Assembly: GCA_034008185.1 (NCBI GenBank)
Contig: CM067084.1
Span: forward strand, 68,668,612-68,732,611
Direction of reading: 5' to 3'
DNA: 64,000 bases
Origin: Gorsachius magnificus
Taxonomy: Eukaryota > Chordata > Aves > Pelecaniformes > Ardeidae
Positions 1 to 12,456 of the stretch are shown piece after piece. The notes beneath the pieces are model-generated. The model saw only the letters and a program-made list of their open reading frames with translations, ran no database searches and was not told the DNA's origin. How positions within the stretch are numbered: the first letter of the stretch is position 1; every line of letters begins with the position of its first letter. The position numbers and the translations under genes are program-made.

Positions 1-2044
1 ACTTTACTCTGAACTTATTCTGGAGTTGCAGCAGGGTGGAAGCTGATTATCATTGTAATCTGCTTGTGACATTTTAAAACAGAAAAAAATGGTATCGGTC
101 CGAAGTGAAATACTTTAGTTCAAATGATAAAGTAGGAAAATTACATTTTGAAATCAATAGTCATAACTGTTTTGCTCCATTATTTTTTTTTTTTTTGAGT
201 GTAAACTCATGTTCAGGTATCAGAACTTCCCAAGAGACAGGAATTACACTTTCCATATATTCAGTCTGCAAACACGATCAGACCAAAATGCATTTTAAAG
301 TTCAAAGCAAAATTAACTGAATTTTAAATAAAATTTGTTTGACATACAAAGATCTTCAATTCTTTCTAATTGCAAATAAACTCTGGACAATTATAAAAAA
401 ATTAACATAATAATCAGAAACAGTTTATATTGAGACTAAAACTCATTAAGCTTGAAGAATTGAGACATTGCAATGCAATCTAAATGCAAAGCCCCTAAAT
501 ACAATGACAGAAAACACCATGCTTCATCGTTAACAAGATAAAACCAGCTCTGAAACCTCTTTTTTCTTGTCCTTTAGTTATGAAACTTGTTCTGATTAGT
601 AGGTTCCCCAATCAATCAATGTATAGGAATGTCCCATTCCACTCAGAAACCTAATGAAGCTATACAGATTTTGTATCCTTTGGTCACCTCAACAATATGC
701 CTGGCTTTATCATTCTGTCAACAAAAAATTAATTTCATACTTAATTTGAACAATATCTTTCTTCACTAGTGCACTACCCATGAATAAAGCATGATGGAAT
801 GTGACTCCTTATGACTACTTTAACTATTTTATGCCCCTTAATCTTGTTTTTAAGCACAATTCATGTTTGTCCTGCCTATATCCATTCAAGCTGGTGACTC
901 CATCATGAGTACTGACTATATATGACTGTATCTACTTGGTTATTCATCTTATGTGTTTTTGTATGGAAGTTCAGTAGCAATTTTGACAAGCTTTGATGGC
1001 TGCTGAGACCCACTGAGGTTCTGTCAGTACAGCCTTGTGACTTTCCCTGAAAAAGGCTGGAGAATCTGAAAAGTAGGCAGGCAAATAAAGAGGACTGCAG
1101 AACTAGTTTGAAATCCTAATATCAATGTTGTCCAATGAGTCTCAGGTCAAGCCATCCAGGCCAAATCTAGAAGGAAAATCTGATTTAGTTATTGCTTTGC
1201 TTTTCTGATTTACACAGAAGCAGGAAGCATTAAAACACCCTGAAACAGACACACGACATCTAAGAAAGTGCTCAGACTTAAATAAAAATCTATTTTCTTG
1301 GCTATGGCCACATCACATACCTTTGAGATCAGTGGGAATGAAGCTAGATGTCTTGAAATCCCATTGTGTTACAAATCTGGCTTTACTGTACACCTCTTAA
1401 TGCCTTAGTAGTCATGTTCTGGTTTTGGCTACTGCCAGACAGTCAAAATAAATCAGTGTGAATTAGCTAAAGAAGGATGATGTCTGGATTTAGCTCTGGA
1501 TGCCTATCAAGTTCTTCCCATTTTTTTTTAATTGAGAGGCCCCTAATTTCTTTTCTGTGATGCAAAAGCATGTGTATGCCCTTGCTTTTACCATGTCGCA
1601 TTGGATATTTGCTCTTGGCGATACAAAGCTCTTTTCAGGTAACGGTTATTGAGTGTATTTGGACTAATCACACATACATGCTATAAATATTCCTCAGCTG
1701 TGGTAAGAACACCAGATGTCAGCTCTATGTAGAATCCACGCAACATACATATCGCCTCTCGAGCTAGATGTAATTCACACTTGAACAAATGATGGGTAAC
1801 ATGAGAATACTTTAGATTAGCAAAACTACAAATGAAAGAGTACAAATTTTGTGTTCCTGTGTGACATCATTAATCAAACACGTAATGAACCGCATCGATG
1901 TAACAGTTCATTTGGGTTGTTTGGTTCAAATTGCTGTACCACTCATGAATAATGCAGCAGAGGTGAATGCATATAAAAGACTTCATTGTTTTAACATGTA
2001 TCATTACGTACATAATACTGGTTAGTTTGCACCAAAAAGAATAA

Positions 2045-2090
2045 CAGGCATTTCCACTAAAACTACCCAGGCATTTCCACTAAAACTATC
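2045..2090. repeat. 23-bp tandem duplication
   Basis: Two adjacent 23-bp copies (2045-2067 and 2068-2090) starting CAGGCATTTCCACTAAAACT differ by one C/T change, and a CAGCATTT remnant follows. This is probably a recent slippage or local duplication event, with no known function. Confidence 0.9.
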
Positions 2091-5000
2091 CAGCATTTTT
2101 GCAGGACGGTTGTAAAAACCCAATAGTCTGTGATGTGCATATTTTCCCCAAAATATACCTTATCTTTGGGGAGCAGTGGAGCAAGAAGTTTTTATTTTAT
2201 CTTTCACTAGAAATTTTTATATCAAATGTTTGCTCTATCAGCACTCATGTCGTTGGAAAGATGTGCCTGAGAAATGGTGTGGTCCAAAGCGGGAGCCAGG
2301 TTCTGCTCTCAGCTCTGTGGCAACTTGTGTGGGACTGAAGGGAATCATCTACTGATTCCTGTACCTCCACTTCCACAGTGGTGTACGCTTTTCACACTTT
2401 GAAAATTGCTTTCAGACTTTAAAGGGCTTTTATAAAGCCCTATTACCTGAATTGGCTGTTGCTACTCTCCTGATTACATGTGTATCTGAGCCCTAAACTG
2501 CCTCCTATACCTAATTTTACAGCTGCTTAGAGGGACTCCTGTGTCCATGTTGGTGACAAACCACTGCACCATCCTTCTAGATATTCTTGATACTTTTGAG
2601 CATACTCATGTATTTGATCAAGTGCCTGTAATGGCCAGGACCACATTTTTTGACTTTTCCAGACAAGCAGGGTGCCACCTTCCATTCACCTTGTGAATCC
2701 CATTACCATCATCCAAGTTTTTATTATTTCAAGAACAAGCTACTGGAAAATGTGCTACATGGGGCTACTTCAAAACCATGAAAATAATCGAAGTAAGGTA
2801 TACCTGCACTTAAAGTTATTAATAGAGACTCGAAGCTGTGCAGTGGAATTAATTTAAGATTTATTTGAGTGTGATTAAACTGAAAGAAACAAAATACTTT
2901 AATTTATAAGCATATATAGCTCATTACTGAAATTAACAGGCATCAGTCACTCTAATACCATATCAAGAACAGATGCCATAAATGCTGATCTATTTTCTCC
3001 CTTAGTTAGCCAAATATCTGTTTTATTTCCTAATCCATCTCAGTTTTGAACTAATGGTGACTTTTTCAGGGATGAAGGTGGGAGATTATACTTCTTGATT
3101 TTTCCAACTTGATGAAAATCAGTGAAACTGAAAGGAAACTCCTTCATGCTGTTGTTAATGCTCACAGTTTCATTTTGTGAATTTGCCTGTATGAAAAACT
3201 AGCAGAATACAATATAAACTAATTTTGATTTCTGAAAAATGTCCATACGTTAAGGCTCAGATTCAGAACTGATGTCTAAGATCTCCAAAGTATGGTATCG
3301 TAGTAAAATGAAAGAAGTGCTCAAAAAGCTCGAAGATATATTTTTTTTTCCTTTGGAGTAAAGGATACCAAGAAAGCTATTTTCAAAAGAGTAATACTCA
3401 TATTACTGTTACTGAAGAAGGTGTCCTTCTGCCAGCCAGACCATTATCTCAGCGGGGCTTTGAGCTAGGAAAATGTCATTAGCTACAACACCAGGCTCCA
3501 CAAGAGTTAGACATGTCATGTTTTAGAGGACAAGAGTACAATACTTGTGATATCCTCATTGCACAGAGGAAATGGCAGTGTCTGGTCTTGATGATATTTT
3601 AAACATTGGAAATGCCAGAGGTCATGGTGAGCTGTAATTCTTCTCAGAATAAGTGGCGACCCTGTGGTGTCGAATTCACCAAAAGGGAGAAAAAGCACAT
3701 ACAGAACCTAAAAAAAAGTGTGATGAACAAAATAAGCTGAAAATTTTGAGAGTGTGTGATTAAAAACACCTGGGGAAAACACCTGAGGAGAAGGACTGCT
3801 GCAGTAATAGGGTGGCAGTGACCTGAGCTTGACCATTCACTGTTTCAGGGCTAGGATGCCAACGTGACTTCTGCATGGCTGATCTGTTGTTGATGGGACT
3901 GTTGCTTAAAACATCTTACTTTTACTTTGCTGAATTTGCTATTGGCCTGCAAAAGCATCCATTTTATTATCGTTTCCTAACATCCCAAGGAAAGAACTTC
4001 CCCAGTTTTTGAATCTCCAATGCTGTCAGTATGTTTGAATGGTCAAAAGAGACCAAGATGTCTCACTTTAGGGAATTAACCCTTTCCAGAAGACCACAGC
4101 GGCTGCAAGCCTAGCTCATTTCAAATGCAGGCTCAGCTGGGCTTAGATACTTCCCCAGTCACTTAAAATTAACTTTCTTTTTTCTTGCACAAAATGTGTT
4201 GCAATCATTGTACCTTGGTTTAAGAAAAGGTTTATAGGACAGTAAGCTACAGAAGGAAAACAGTCTTTTTTCTTAGTGAAGATCTGCAAGTGTAACATCC
4301 CTCTTTCTATTCGTTACACATAAAGATTGAGAAAATTTGAGCAATTGTTGTGGTTGTGTTTTTTAACCATTTTTTTGACTTACTAATAATTCATCCTAAA
4401 TTCCATCATCTAATGCCTCATTTAATAATTTCTTTCTTACAGAATTCCAATTTACAATTAAATCCAATTAAAACAAAAAAATTGTTCTAGTCATTCAGAG
4501 CAATAAACACCGTTAAAGAAGTCTGTACAGAGAAATAGAATAGAAATTATATGGATAATAAAAAATGTCCTTCTCATAGCTAAAAATAAATGCTTAATCT
4601 TAGTTTTACAAAAACAAAATAATTGATCAAACTGATGTATCTCAAAACCAGGCAGGCTTCAGGATAATAATACAGTCAAGTCTTACTGAAATGCAGCTTG
4701 GCTGAAATTTAGGTGATTACAGGCTGTTTCAACACTTTTCCCATTGTTTTTGGGAACTAGCTTCAGCTGAATGACTGCAAGGTAAAGAAGAAACTCAAAC
4801 TAAGCTTTATTTAAGAACGTGTTTCTTAAAAAATGGTAAAATAAACAGGAAACATCAGAAGGTTTGAAAGCAAGGGAGTGACACAGACCAGACCACTACG
4901 CTGGAGGGAAAAAATGCTGAATTTTCTCTATTGAAGAAATTAATGAGATTAACACATTGTTTTGGACCTTTTCATTGCTGTATTGAATTCCTACTTAAAC

Positions 5001-5242
5001 TTAAGGATCAACTTAAAGATCCCAGTCATTAAGCTCTCAAATCTTCTGTTCAGGAGCATGTGCTTGGGAGGGATGACACGTGGGAACAAGATTCAAGTTG
5101 ATGTAAGCCTGCGTGGAAGGTGTTTTTCCTAAACTAACCCTCTGGTCCATCACACCAGTATTGACCATCAGAAACTACAAGACAGTGCCCCACTGGTCAA
5201 ATCTGTGGGCAGAGACCAGCTGCAGGTCATTGATGGACAATC

Positions 5243-7759
5243 TTGCTTCTCAAACATTTGGGTAATCCTAACCCTCACGTGATTCCAGGGAACCTGGTGG
5301 TTGGTGTCTACTACAGACCGCCAGATCAAGAGGAGCCGACGGATGAAGCGTTCTTCCTCCAACTCCAGGAGGCTTCGTGCTCGCAGGCTCTCGTCCTGCT
5401 GGGGAACTTCAACCACCCTGACATCTGCTGGAAAACCAACATGGCAAGCTGTAGGCAATCCAGCAGGTTTCTCGAATCCATTGAGGACAACTTCTTAAGC
5501 CAGGTAATAGACACCCCTACCCGAGGGGATGCGATACTGGACCTGGTGGTCACCAATGCAAGTGAGCTCATCGGAAATGTCAAGATCGGAGGCAGCTTGG
5601 GTTGCAGTGATCATGCGCTGGTAGAGCTCACGCTCCAGAGGGAAATGGGAAGAATGAAGAGTATAGTCAGGACCCTGAATTTTAGAAAAGCAAACTTCCA
5701 GCTCCTCAAGGAGATAGTCGGAAGGACTCCCTGGGAAACGGTCCTCAGGGACAGGGGAACAGAACAGAGCTGGCAGATCTTTAAGGATGTGATCCACAGA
5801 GCGCAAGACCTCTTGATCCCTAGGTGTAAGAAATCGGGCAAAGAAGGGAAGAGACCGGCATGGCTGAGACGAGAGATGCTGGTCAAACTAAGGAGGAAGA
5901 GGGAACTGCACAGGCAGTGGAAGCAGGGACAGGCATCCTGGGAAGAGTATAGGGACGCGGTCCGGTTGTGTAGGAATGGGGTCAGGAAAGCCAAGGCTCA
6001 GCTGGAGCTAAACTTGGCTAGGGATGCACAGAATAACAAGAAGGGTTTCTACAGGTATATCGGCCGGAAAAGGACGGTTAAAGAAAGTGTACCCCCGCTG
6101 ATGAGCGAGACTGGCAAGCTGGTAACAGCAGATGAGGAGAAGGCTGAGGTACTCAACAACTTTTTTGCCTCAGTCTTCACTGGGAACCTCTCTCCCCACC
6201 CCACCCGAGTTGATGGATGGCATGAGGGGGGACGGGAGGGCAAAACCTTTCCTGCTGTAGGAGAAGATCAGGTTCGTGACCACCTGAGGAACCTGAACGC
6301 ACATAAGTCCATGGGACCTGATGAGATGCATCCCAGAATCCTGAGGGAATTGGCCGATGTAGTCGCCAAGCCACTCTCCATGATATTTGAAAAGTCATGG
6401 CAGTCAGGTGAAGTCCCTGGTGACTGGAAGAAGGGAAACATTATACCCATTTTCAAAAAGGGTAGAAAGGAAGACCCTGGGAACTACCGACCTGTCAGCC
6501 TCACCTCTGTGCCTGGGAAGATCATGGAGCAGATCCTCCTAGAAGCTATGCTAAAGCACATGGAGGCCAGGGAGATAATTTGAGATAGCCAGCATGGCTT
6601 CACCAAGGGCAAGTCCTGCCTGACGAACCTAGTGACTTTCTATGATGGTGTGACAGCATCAGTGGACAAGGGAAAACCAATGGATGTCATCTATCTGGAC
6701 TTCTGCAAAGCCTTTGACACGGTCCCCCACAACATCCTTCTGTCTAAATTGGAGAGCTATGGATTTGATGGGTGGACTGTTCGGTGGATAAGGAACTGGC
6801 TGGATGGCCGCATCCAGAGGGTAGTGGTCAATGGCTCGATGTCCGGATGGAGACCGGTGACGAGTGGTGTCCCTCAGGGGTCTGTACTGGGACCGGTGCT
6901 GTTCAATATATTCATCAATGACTTAGACAGTGAGATCGAATGCACCCTCAGCAAGTTTGCGGACGACACCAAACTGAGTGGTGCGGTTGACACACCAGAA
7001 GGACGGGATGTCATCCAGAGAGACCTGGACAGGCTGGAGAGGTGGGCCTGTGTGAACCTCATGAGGTTCAACAAGGCCAAGTGCAAGGTCATGCATCTGG
7101 GTCAGCGTAACCCCTGGTATCAGTACAGGCTGGGGGAAGAAAGGATCGAGAGCAGCCCTGCCGAGAGGGACTTGGGTGTGCTGGTGGATGAAAAGCTGGA
7201 CATGAGCCGGCAATGTGCGCTGGCAGCCCAGAAGGCCAACCGTACCCTGGGCTGCATCAGGAGAAGCGTGGCCAGCAGGTCGAGGGAGGTGATTCTGCCC
7301 CTCTACTCTGCTCTGGTGAGACCTCACCTGGAGTACTGCGTCCAGCTCTGGAGCCCTCAGCACAAGAAGGACATGGAACTGTTGGAGCGGGGCCAGAGGA
7401 GGGCTACAAAAATGATCCGGGGGCTGGAGCACCTCTCTTATGAGGCCAGGCTGAGGGAGTTGGGCTTGTTCAGCCTGGAGAAGAGAAGGCTGCGGGGAGA
7501 CCTGATTACGGCCTTTCAGTATCTAAAGGGGGCCTATAGGAAAGATGGGGAAAATCTTTTTAGTAGGGCCAGCTGTGACAGGACAAGGGGTAATGGTTTT
7601 AAACTAAACCAGGGTAGGTTTAGACTGGATATAAGGAGGAAATTCTTTACAACGAGGATGGTGAAACACTGGAACGGGTTGTTCACAGAGGTAGTGGAGG
7701 CCCCATCCCTGGAAACATTCAAGGCCAGGTTGGACAGGGCTCTGAGCAACCTGATCTAG
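5243..7759 (+). pseudogene. CR1 ORF2 (endonuclease-reverse transcriptase) with one nonsense codon
   Basis: One reading frame runs from about 5243 to the TAG at 7757-7759, broken only by TGA at 6581-6583; the parts before and after it are in the same frame. The first part (about 446 codons) shows endonuclease motifs YRPP (codons 24-27), GNFNHPDI (54-61) and SDH (122-124), then a basic linker and the start of the reverse transcriptase with NYRPVSLTS. The second part has [20 protein letters not shown] and the catalytic FADD at 6956-6967, then the conserved C-terminal WNGL region. Family members usually have GDFN where this copy has GNFN, so a metal-binding aspartate appears lost. An in-frame TGA also lies at 5231-5233, so the 5' part is probably frameshifted or truncated. 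The copy is inactive but not very old. I chose no true start because the 5' end is missing. Confidence 0.9.
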
Positions 7760-7830
7760 TTAGTGGTGTCCCTGCTCACTGCAGGGGGGTTGGACTAGAT
7801 GACCTCTAGGGGTCCCTTCCAACCCCAAAC

Positions 7831-7858
7831 ATTCTATTATTCTATGATTCTATGATTC
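7831..7858 (+). repeat. CR1 3' terminal tandem repeat
   Basis: ATTCTATT and ATTCTATG units in tandem form the 3' terminus of the long CR1; CR1 ends in such short repeats rather than poly(A). They fix the right end of the element. Confidence 0.9.
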
Positions 7859-9440
7859 AGCACAAGATTTGCTTTCCAGTATCCAAGCAGCTTATAAATC
7901 CTTTGCAACATTATGCACTTTCATTTTAGTATCCAAATCCTAAACCTGCTGTATTCAGGATTACCATCTTTCTTTGCTAAAGATTGCTGCTTTCTGCTCT
8001 GTAAGCCCTGGGTTTGATTTGGTCCCCAGCAATTACCAGGAAGGTGGTTGCTATAGCTGCACTAATGAAAGGAGCAACCGCGTTTTCTTGAAGACAATGT
8101 AATCAAGCATAAATAAACAAAAGTTTAAATATATTATAAGTGGAATTAATAGTGTAAATGAGATGTTACTGGAACAGGGAAAATAGGATTTTAGCCCTTT
8201 TCAGTGGCTTGATATCAAACTTGCAACTTCCTAGTCAGGGCTTAGCTTGAGCTGATGCAACTTTTTTGACAGATATTTAAAGTATTATTAGTTGTATAGG
8301 GTTTTCTTCTTCATCATGATGAGTGACATTTTCGTTGCATTTGTTCATGTTACCATATTTTTCCAGTGACAGTCTGTCTTCATAATTTTGCTGATTCCTG
8401 TTAGGCCAAGAATGGGCACATAGAGGTACATGACCAATGTCAGGAACGTAAGAAAGTTTTAATTTAAAAAAATCCTGTTAAGTTGCACTGAACTTTGCCA
8501 ACTCCAGTTCACTGGGTTTAGCTTTAAGTGTGATTCTTTTGTGACAAGTGACTGTAAAAACTGTATCACACATTGCCATGTTTGCATTTCAGTGGCTCCG
8601 TATCAATTTTGTTTAGGATGTTGCTGGATTTTTTTTTCAAACCACCAGACCTACCAATGAACCAGAGATTTGAAGGTTGTGCTGTGTTCAGTCTCATGCA
8701 ACACCAAAAGTAATGACATTTCTGAGAAATGAAATCTCTCACTCACCTTCACAGCAAACCGCCTCAGTGTCGAGGGCAGACCGTGCTGCCAGAGTCTCAT
8801 GAAGCGGGAGTAAATCCATTCTACTGCCAAGCTGAAATGCAATCTCCCCCAAAAAAACTTATGCTACATCTTTGAAACACTCTGACAACATTAGCATCCT
8901 GTATTGCATTAAGGTGGCAAAGTTTGGAGGGGCTGATCCTGATAGCTCATCATGGGACAAGCTTCCACCGCTGTTAGAGAATATGGGAATTATCCTGCAG
9001 AGGGATTACTGTAACAATACCATCCTATATTACTACATACCTTTAAGCAGATGGTGTTACCTACCTGAATTATTCTGCACCCTTTTAATAGACCTCAATC
9101 CTTCCGGAAATTGCTGAGCAGTTTTTGCTGCTGGCTGCTTAATGCTAACTTACTATCCTGCTACTTGGTTAGGACAGAGGTACGCTTCTTTTTGGAGGTG
9201 CTGGCCTCTAGAGGCATTGGACCAAGATGGGTTGATGAATAAAATGAATGGAGCATAGTTTAAAACAAACCTTCTCTTTGCTAGGTATTAAATATGTTTG
9301 GTGTATTAAGAGAAAAAGTAAATACCACATAGTAAAATGACATTACCTGGCAACACTGTCATTGCTTTCTTATCTGATTTCTGATTCTGCCTTAGCACTC
9401 TACAAACTGTTTTCCTTTTCTTCTCTCCTTTATTTTGCAG

Positions 9441-9496
9441 TTAACTTTGACCACTTTCAAATATTACGGGCTATTGGGAAAGGGAGTTTTGGAAAG
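9441..9496 (+). CDS. STK32B: STK32B coding exon with glycine-rich ATP-binding loop (partial gene)
   Basis: This 56-bp internal exon of a serine/threonine kinase encodes NFDHFQILRAIGKGSFGK after two bases that complete a split valine codon. It is preceded by a long pyrimidine tract ending in TTTTGCAG and followed by the donor GTAAGA. The intron before it is phase 1 and the one after it phase 0. The peptide holds the glycine-rich loop GKGSFGK that positions ATP phosphates. FDHFQILRAIGKGSFGK agrees with vertebrate STK32B as I recall it; STK32A has FDHFEIL at this place, which is why I prefer the B paralogue. It corresponds to about residues 19-36 of the human protein. STK32 (YANK) kinases are poorly characterised AGC-like kinases. 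The start exon, with its short N-terminal leader, was not seen in the window. Confidence 0.93.
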
Positions 9497-11462
9497 GTAA
9501 GAATCAATTTATTTTTAGCACTTAAAAATCTAATAGAGAATTCTTTTGTGTATTTCTGGTGTGACTTGATTAGACTAGGATAAAGAAACATAGGTTTTGA
9601 AGCCTTTCACTTCTTAAAGACATCTGATCATCTGTATGAACTGACTCTGACTATTCATTGAATTATTTCTATTACAATATATTCACTAAAATTAATTGAG
9701 TGAAAATGATTATAATAATTAAGTCTCTTCAACAGGGATTAGCAGAATTTAGAAATCAGTCCCCAAACCAAAACCAAACAAAAAAGTAGAAGCAGATTAC
9801 TTTTTTAGTCAGTTCACTAGAGAGGTCTTGTTCCTAAATCTCTGGATGTATTCATGCCTTTAAAATAATTGCAGTATTTTAAAGGCACTTTACATAGATT
9901 CAATACACTTGGAACTGTACAAACTGACATACACTGTAATTATGATCATTGAGTAAATGTTTGTTCAATTCAACAGGCTTTTGCTGAAACAGAGAAGATT
10001 AATGGTTTGTTTACACACGAGTAGATGACCTTTCTTTCCTATAATAAAGACTATACCATGGTTTTAAACTTTAGTAGGGGTAAATACAAGGCCAAGTAGT
10101 CAGAGAAAATCCTATTATAAAAATATTAGAAACCGTTACTCGCAGGAATACATGTGAAGGTGAAATATAACTTCAGTAACTGATCAAGCAATAGTTATCT
10201 AGATCTTGATTTAAATGATTCTTGCGTATGTGCCAGCTGAGTGCCAGTGAGCTACTTCTGTAGTTATGGTTTAAGCACATACACAGGATTTTGCTAGCTC
10301 TTGACCTTCCATGCAGAAAAATTAATTGAATTTTACAGAGGCCTGAAATACGTGTTGCAGAACAGCATGGTCCTTCATGGCATGGTCCTTACTCAGCTCA
10401 GGAGTTTCCAAGAGAAACCATCTTTGAGGTTAATAGGAGAATATGTCGCTGGTGCAAAATGGTATTCAAGAATCCCATGAAACTCAGGGTGGTTGGAGGT
10501 CTATGATTGTTTATTATCACAATACACTGATGGAATATCATGTCAAACTAAACTGAGGTCCAGGAGTGCTAGCTAGTTCCAGGTTAAGCAGTTAAAGTTA
10601 TATCCAAGTCATGCTGGCCATCACAAAGATCACCTGCTCCCCTCTTTCTTCAGAGCTTCCCCATTCACACCTCTGCTGTTTCTGCCCTTTCAAAGGGGCC
10701 CTCACCCTTCCACATCATGCAGGAAAATAAAAGAAGCCTATGTGCTTTTTGAAGGCTTGTTGGCTGGTGTTTGATCCGCTCCTCCACAGCATTCAGGAAA
10801 CTGGGAATGTTTCTATGATATTTCTAGAAGCATCTTATTTTCTTACAGGTTCATATAGCTGCAGTATTCTTGTGAACCTGCTCTGGTGATCAGTGTGGGT
10901 GAGAATAGAGTTTCACAACTCTGAGAGAATATGTTTAATGCAAGAAAGGACTCACCGATAAGTCCCCTCTAAACTTAAATCCTTATTTTGCGGCTGTCAA
11001 TGCAACAGAAGAGTCCTTGGCATGACAGGCTTATGTTTCCCAAATGAATGCAAGCTTCTGCCCAATCACCTTGTTTTTCCTTCCACAGACAGGGAAAGAA
11101 AGAAAATCATTTTAAAATTACCTATTATACCATAGTCAAAAGCACAACATGGTAAATCATCACCACTCCAAGTGTCTTGCTCTGTGAGTCAGTCTTGCCT
11201 TTATCATTCATTTAGAAGCCTCGTTGCTGGCAGCTTCCTTCTGGAAGTACCTGCCAGCAGAAAACGTCAACAGATGATGCAAGACCTCTAATATCTGTTG
11301 ACTTACTGCTCGCTGGTTGGGGTCTGTTGTGCTCTAGCATCCTGCATCGCGTAATGCCACGTTCAGTATCACACCTTCCTTAAACTGCCTTCCTCCTTTA
11401 TGGCTGCTCTGGGGCCTTTTTTGTTTTCTGAGAGCAGTAGGATGTTTTAAGACATGCTCTAC

Positions 11463-11513
11463 TTTTTTTTTTTATTTTATTGCTGTTGGTACGTCTCTCT
11501 CTCTCTCTCTCTC
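11463..11513. repeat. T-run and CT microsatellite
   Basis: An 11-base T run is followed 20 bases later by a perfect TC dinucleotide repeat at 11494-11513. It is simple sequence in intron 2. Confidence 0.9.
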
Positions 11514-12412
11514 AATATTTCTTAAATGACTGTGGTTGCTACAGCAACCTTAGGCCCCTGCAGGATGTTGCTGCAGGAGGTGTCTGATACGGCAGAGGCT
11601 CCATGCAGCTCAGCTCACTCTTATGCACAGAACTCAAGGTGATCCTCGGCACCTCACCTCCTCCGTTGGGGCCGACTCCTTCAGCAGCCACGCTCTGCCC
11701 CTCCTAGCTGGCTTCCGAAAGCAGCTCCCTGCCTTTTCCTTTGACGTTTTCAACACAGAGTTGCAACAATTGCTGTTACAGGAATTCCTAGGCCATTTGG
11801 TATCAAATGCTTTGTATCTCAGGAGCTTGTCTTTTCTGAGAAGTGGCCACCTGTTTTAAGTGACTGCCTCAGTACATGCTGTTTCTTAAGGACATGTTAA
11901 GAGCCGTTGCGGTCTTTTACATGCTGTAGCATCTTCCCCAGAAAAAGTGAAGATCCATCACAGCAGCTGCGAGGAGTGTAGGAAATGGGTGTGGGGAGGA
12001 AAGAAACAAGGAGCATGGTCCTCTGCTTGGAAAGACGTCCTTTCATAGCTCAGGGTGCACCCTGGTAAGGGACAGAAGAACGAGGTGAGCTGCAGCCACA
12101 GCCTCTGCGTCAGTCAACGGTCCTTTCATTCAAGCCGAGTGGCACGCAAGCTGTGGCAGACTGGCGTGTGACCACCCACTGAACACTCGTCCCCCATCCT
12201 GGGCACAGCTGTACGTACCTGGTGTAGGTATCTGTACGTACAGACACTGGTACAGAACTGTGAGCTGCTGCAACCGTTCTGGGGGGGCCCAGGCAAGGTA
12301 CGTGGCACTCCCCCAGAGGCTGCCTTGCTGGCCTCAGTGACCTTGCTTTGCTAGGTAGATGAAGGTAGCTCTTTGCTTACGCTTTGGTGTCCTCATATGT
12401 GACAGGAAACAT

Positions 12413-12456
12413 CTATTTATTTATTTATTTATTTAGTTATTTACTTATTTATTTTT
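12413..12456. repeat. TTTA tetranucleotide microsatellite
   Basis: About eleven TTTA-type units, with interruptions near 12436-12446 (TTAG, TTAC), lie in intron 2. Confidence 0.9.

Larger units (their letters stand above)
5190..7858 (+). mobile_element. CR1 LINE, long 5'-truncated copy
   Basis: This is a non-LTR retrotransposon of the chicken repeat 1 clade. It carries the C-terminal part of the endonuclease and the complete reverse transcriptase, followed by a 3' UTR of about 100 bp. The UTR includes the family-typical block GGTTGGACTAGATGACCTC and ends in tandem ATTCTATG-like units at 7831-7858. The right boundary is firm. The left boundary is not: recognisable endonuclease sequence starts near 5290, and a W-V-containing stretch just upstream in another frame suggests the element reaches back to roughly 5190. 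CR1 copies are usually 5'-truncated and lack target-site duplications, and none was evident here. It lies in intron 1 in the sense direction of STK32B. Confidence 0.93.
1..9440 (+). other. STK32B: STK32B intron 1, 3' part
   Basis: This sequence precedes the first visible coding exon and ends in a strong acceptor (pyrimidine tract about 9411-9436, then GCAG). I saw no start exon in it, so it is read as the 3' part of the intron that follows the leader exon. It could still hide non-coding exons. Stretches 1-5189 and 7859-9440 are AT-rich and hold only short simple repeats, such as the 23-bp tandem duplication at 2045-2090. The one large feature is the CR1 element at about 5190-7858, inserted in the same orientation as the gene. 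Short open frames here look like chance. Confidence 0.7.
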
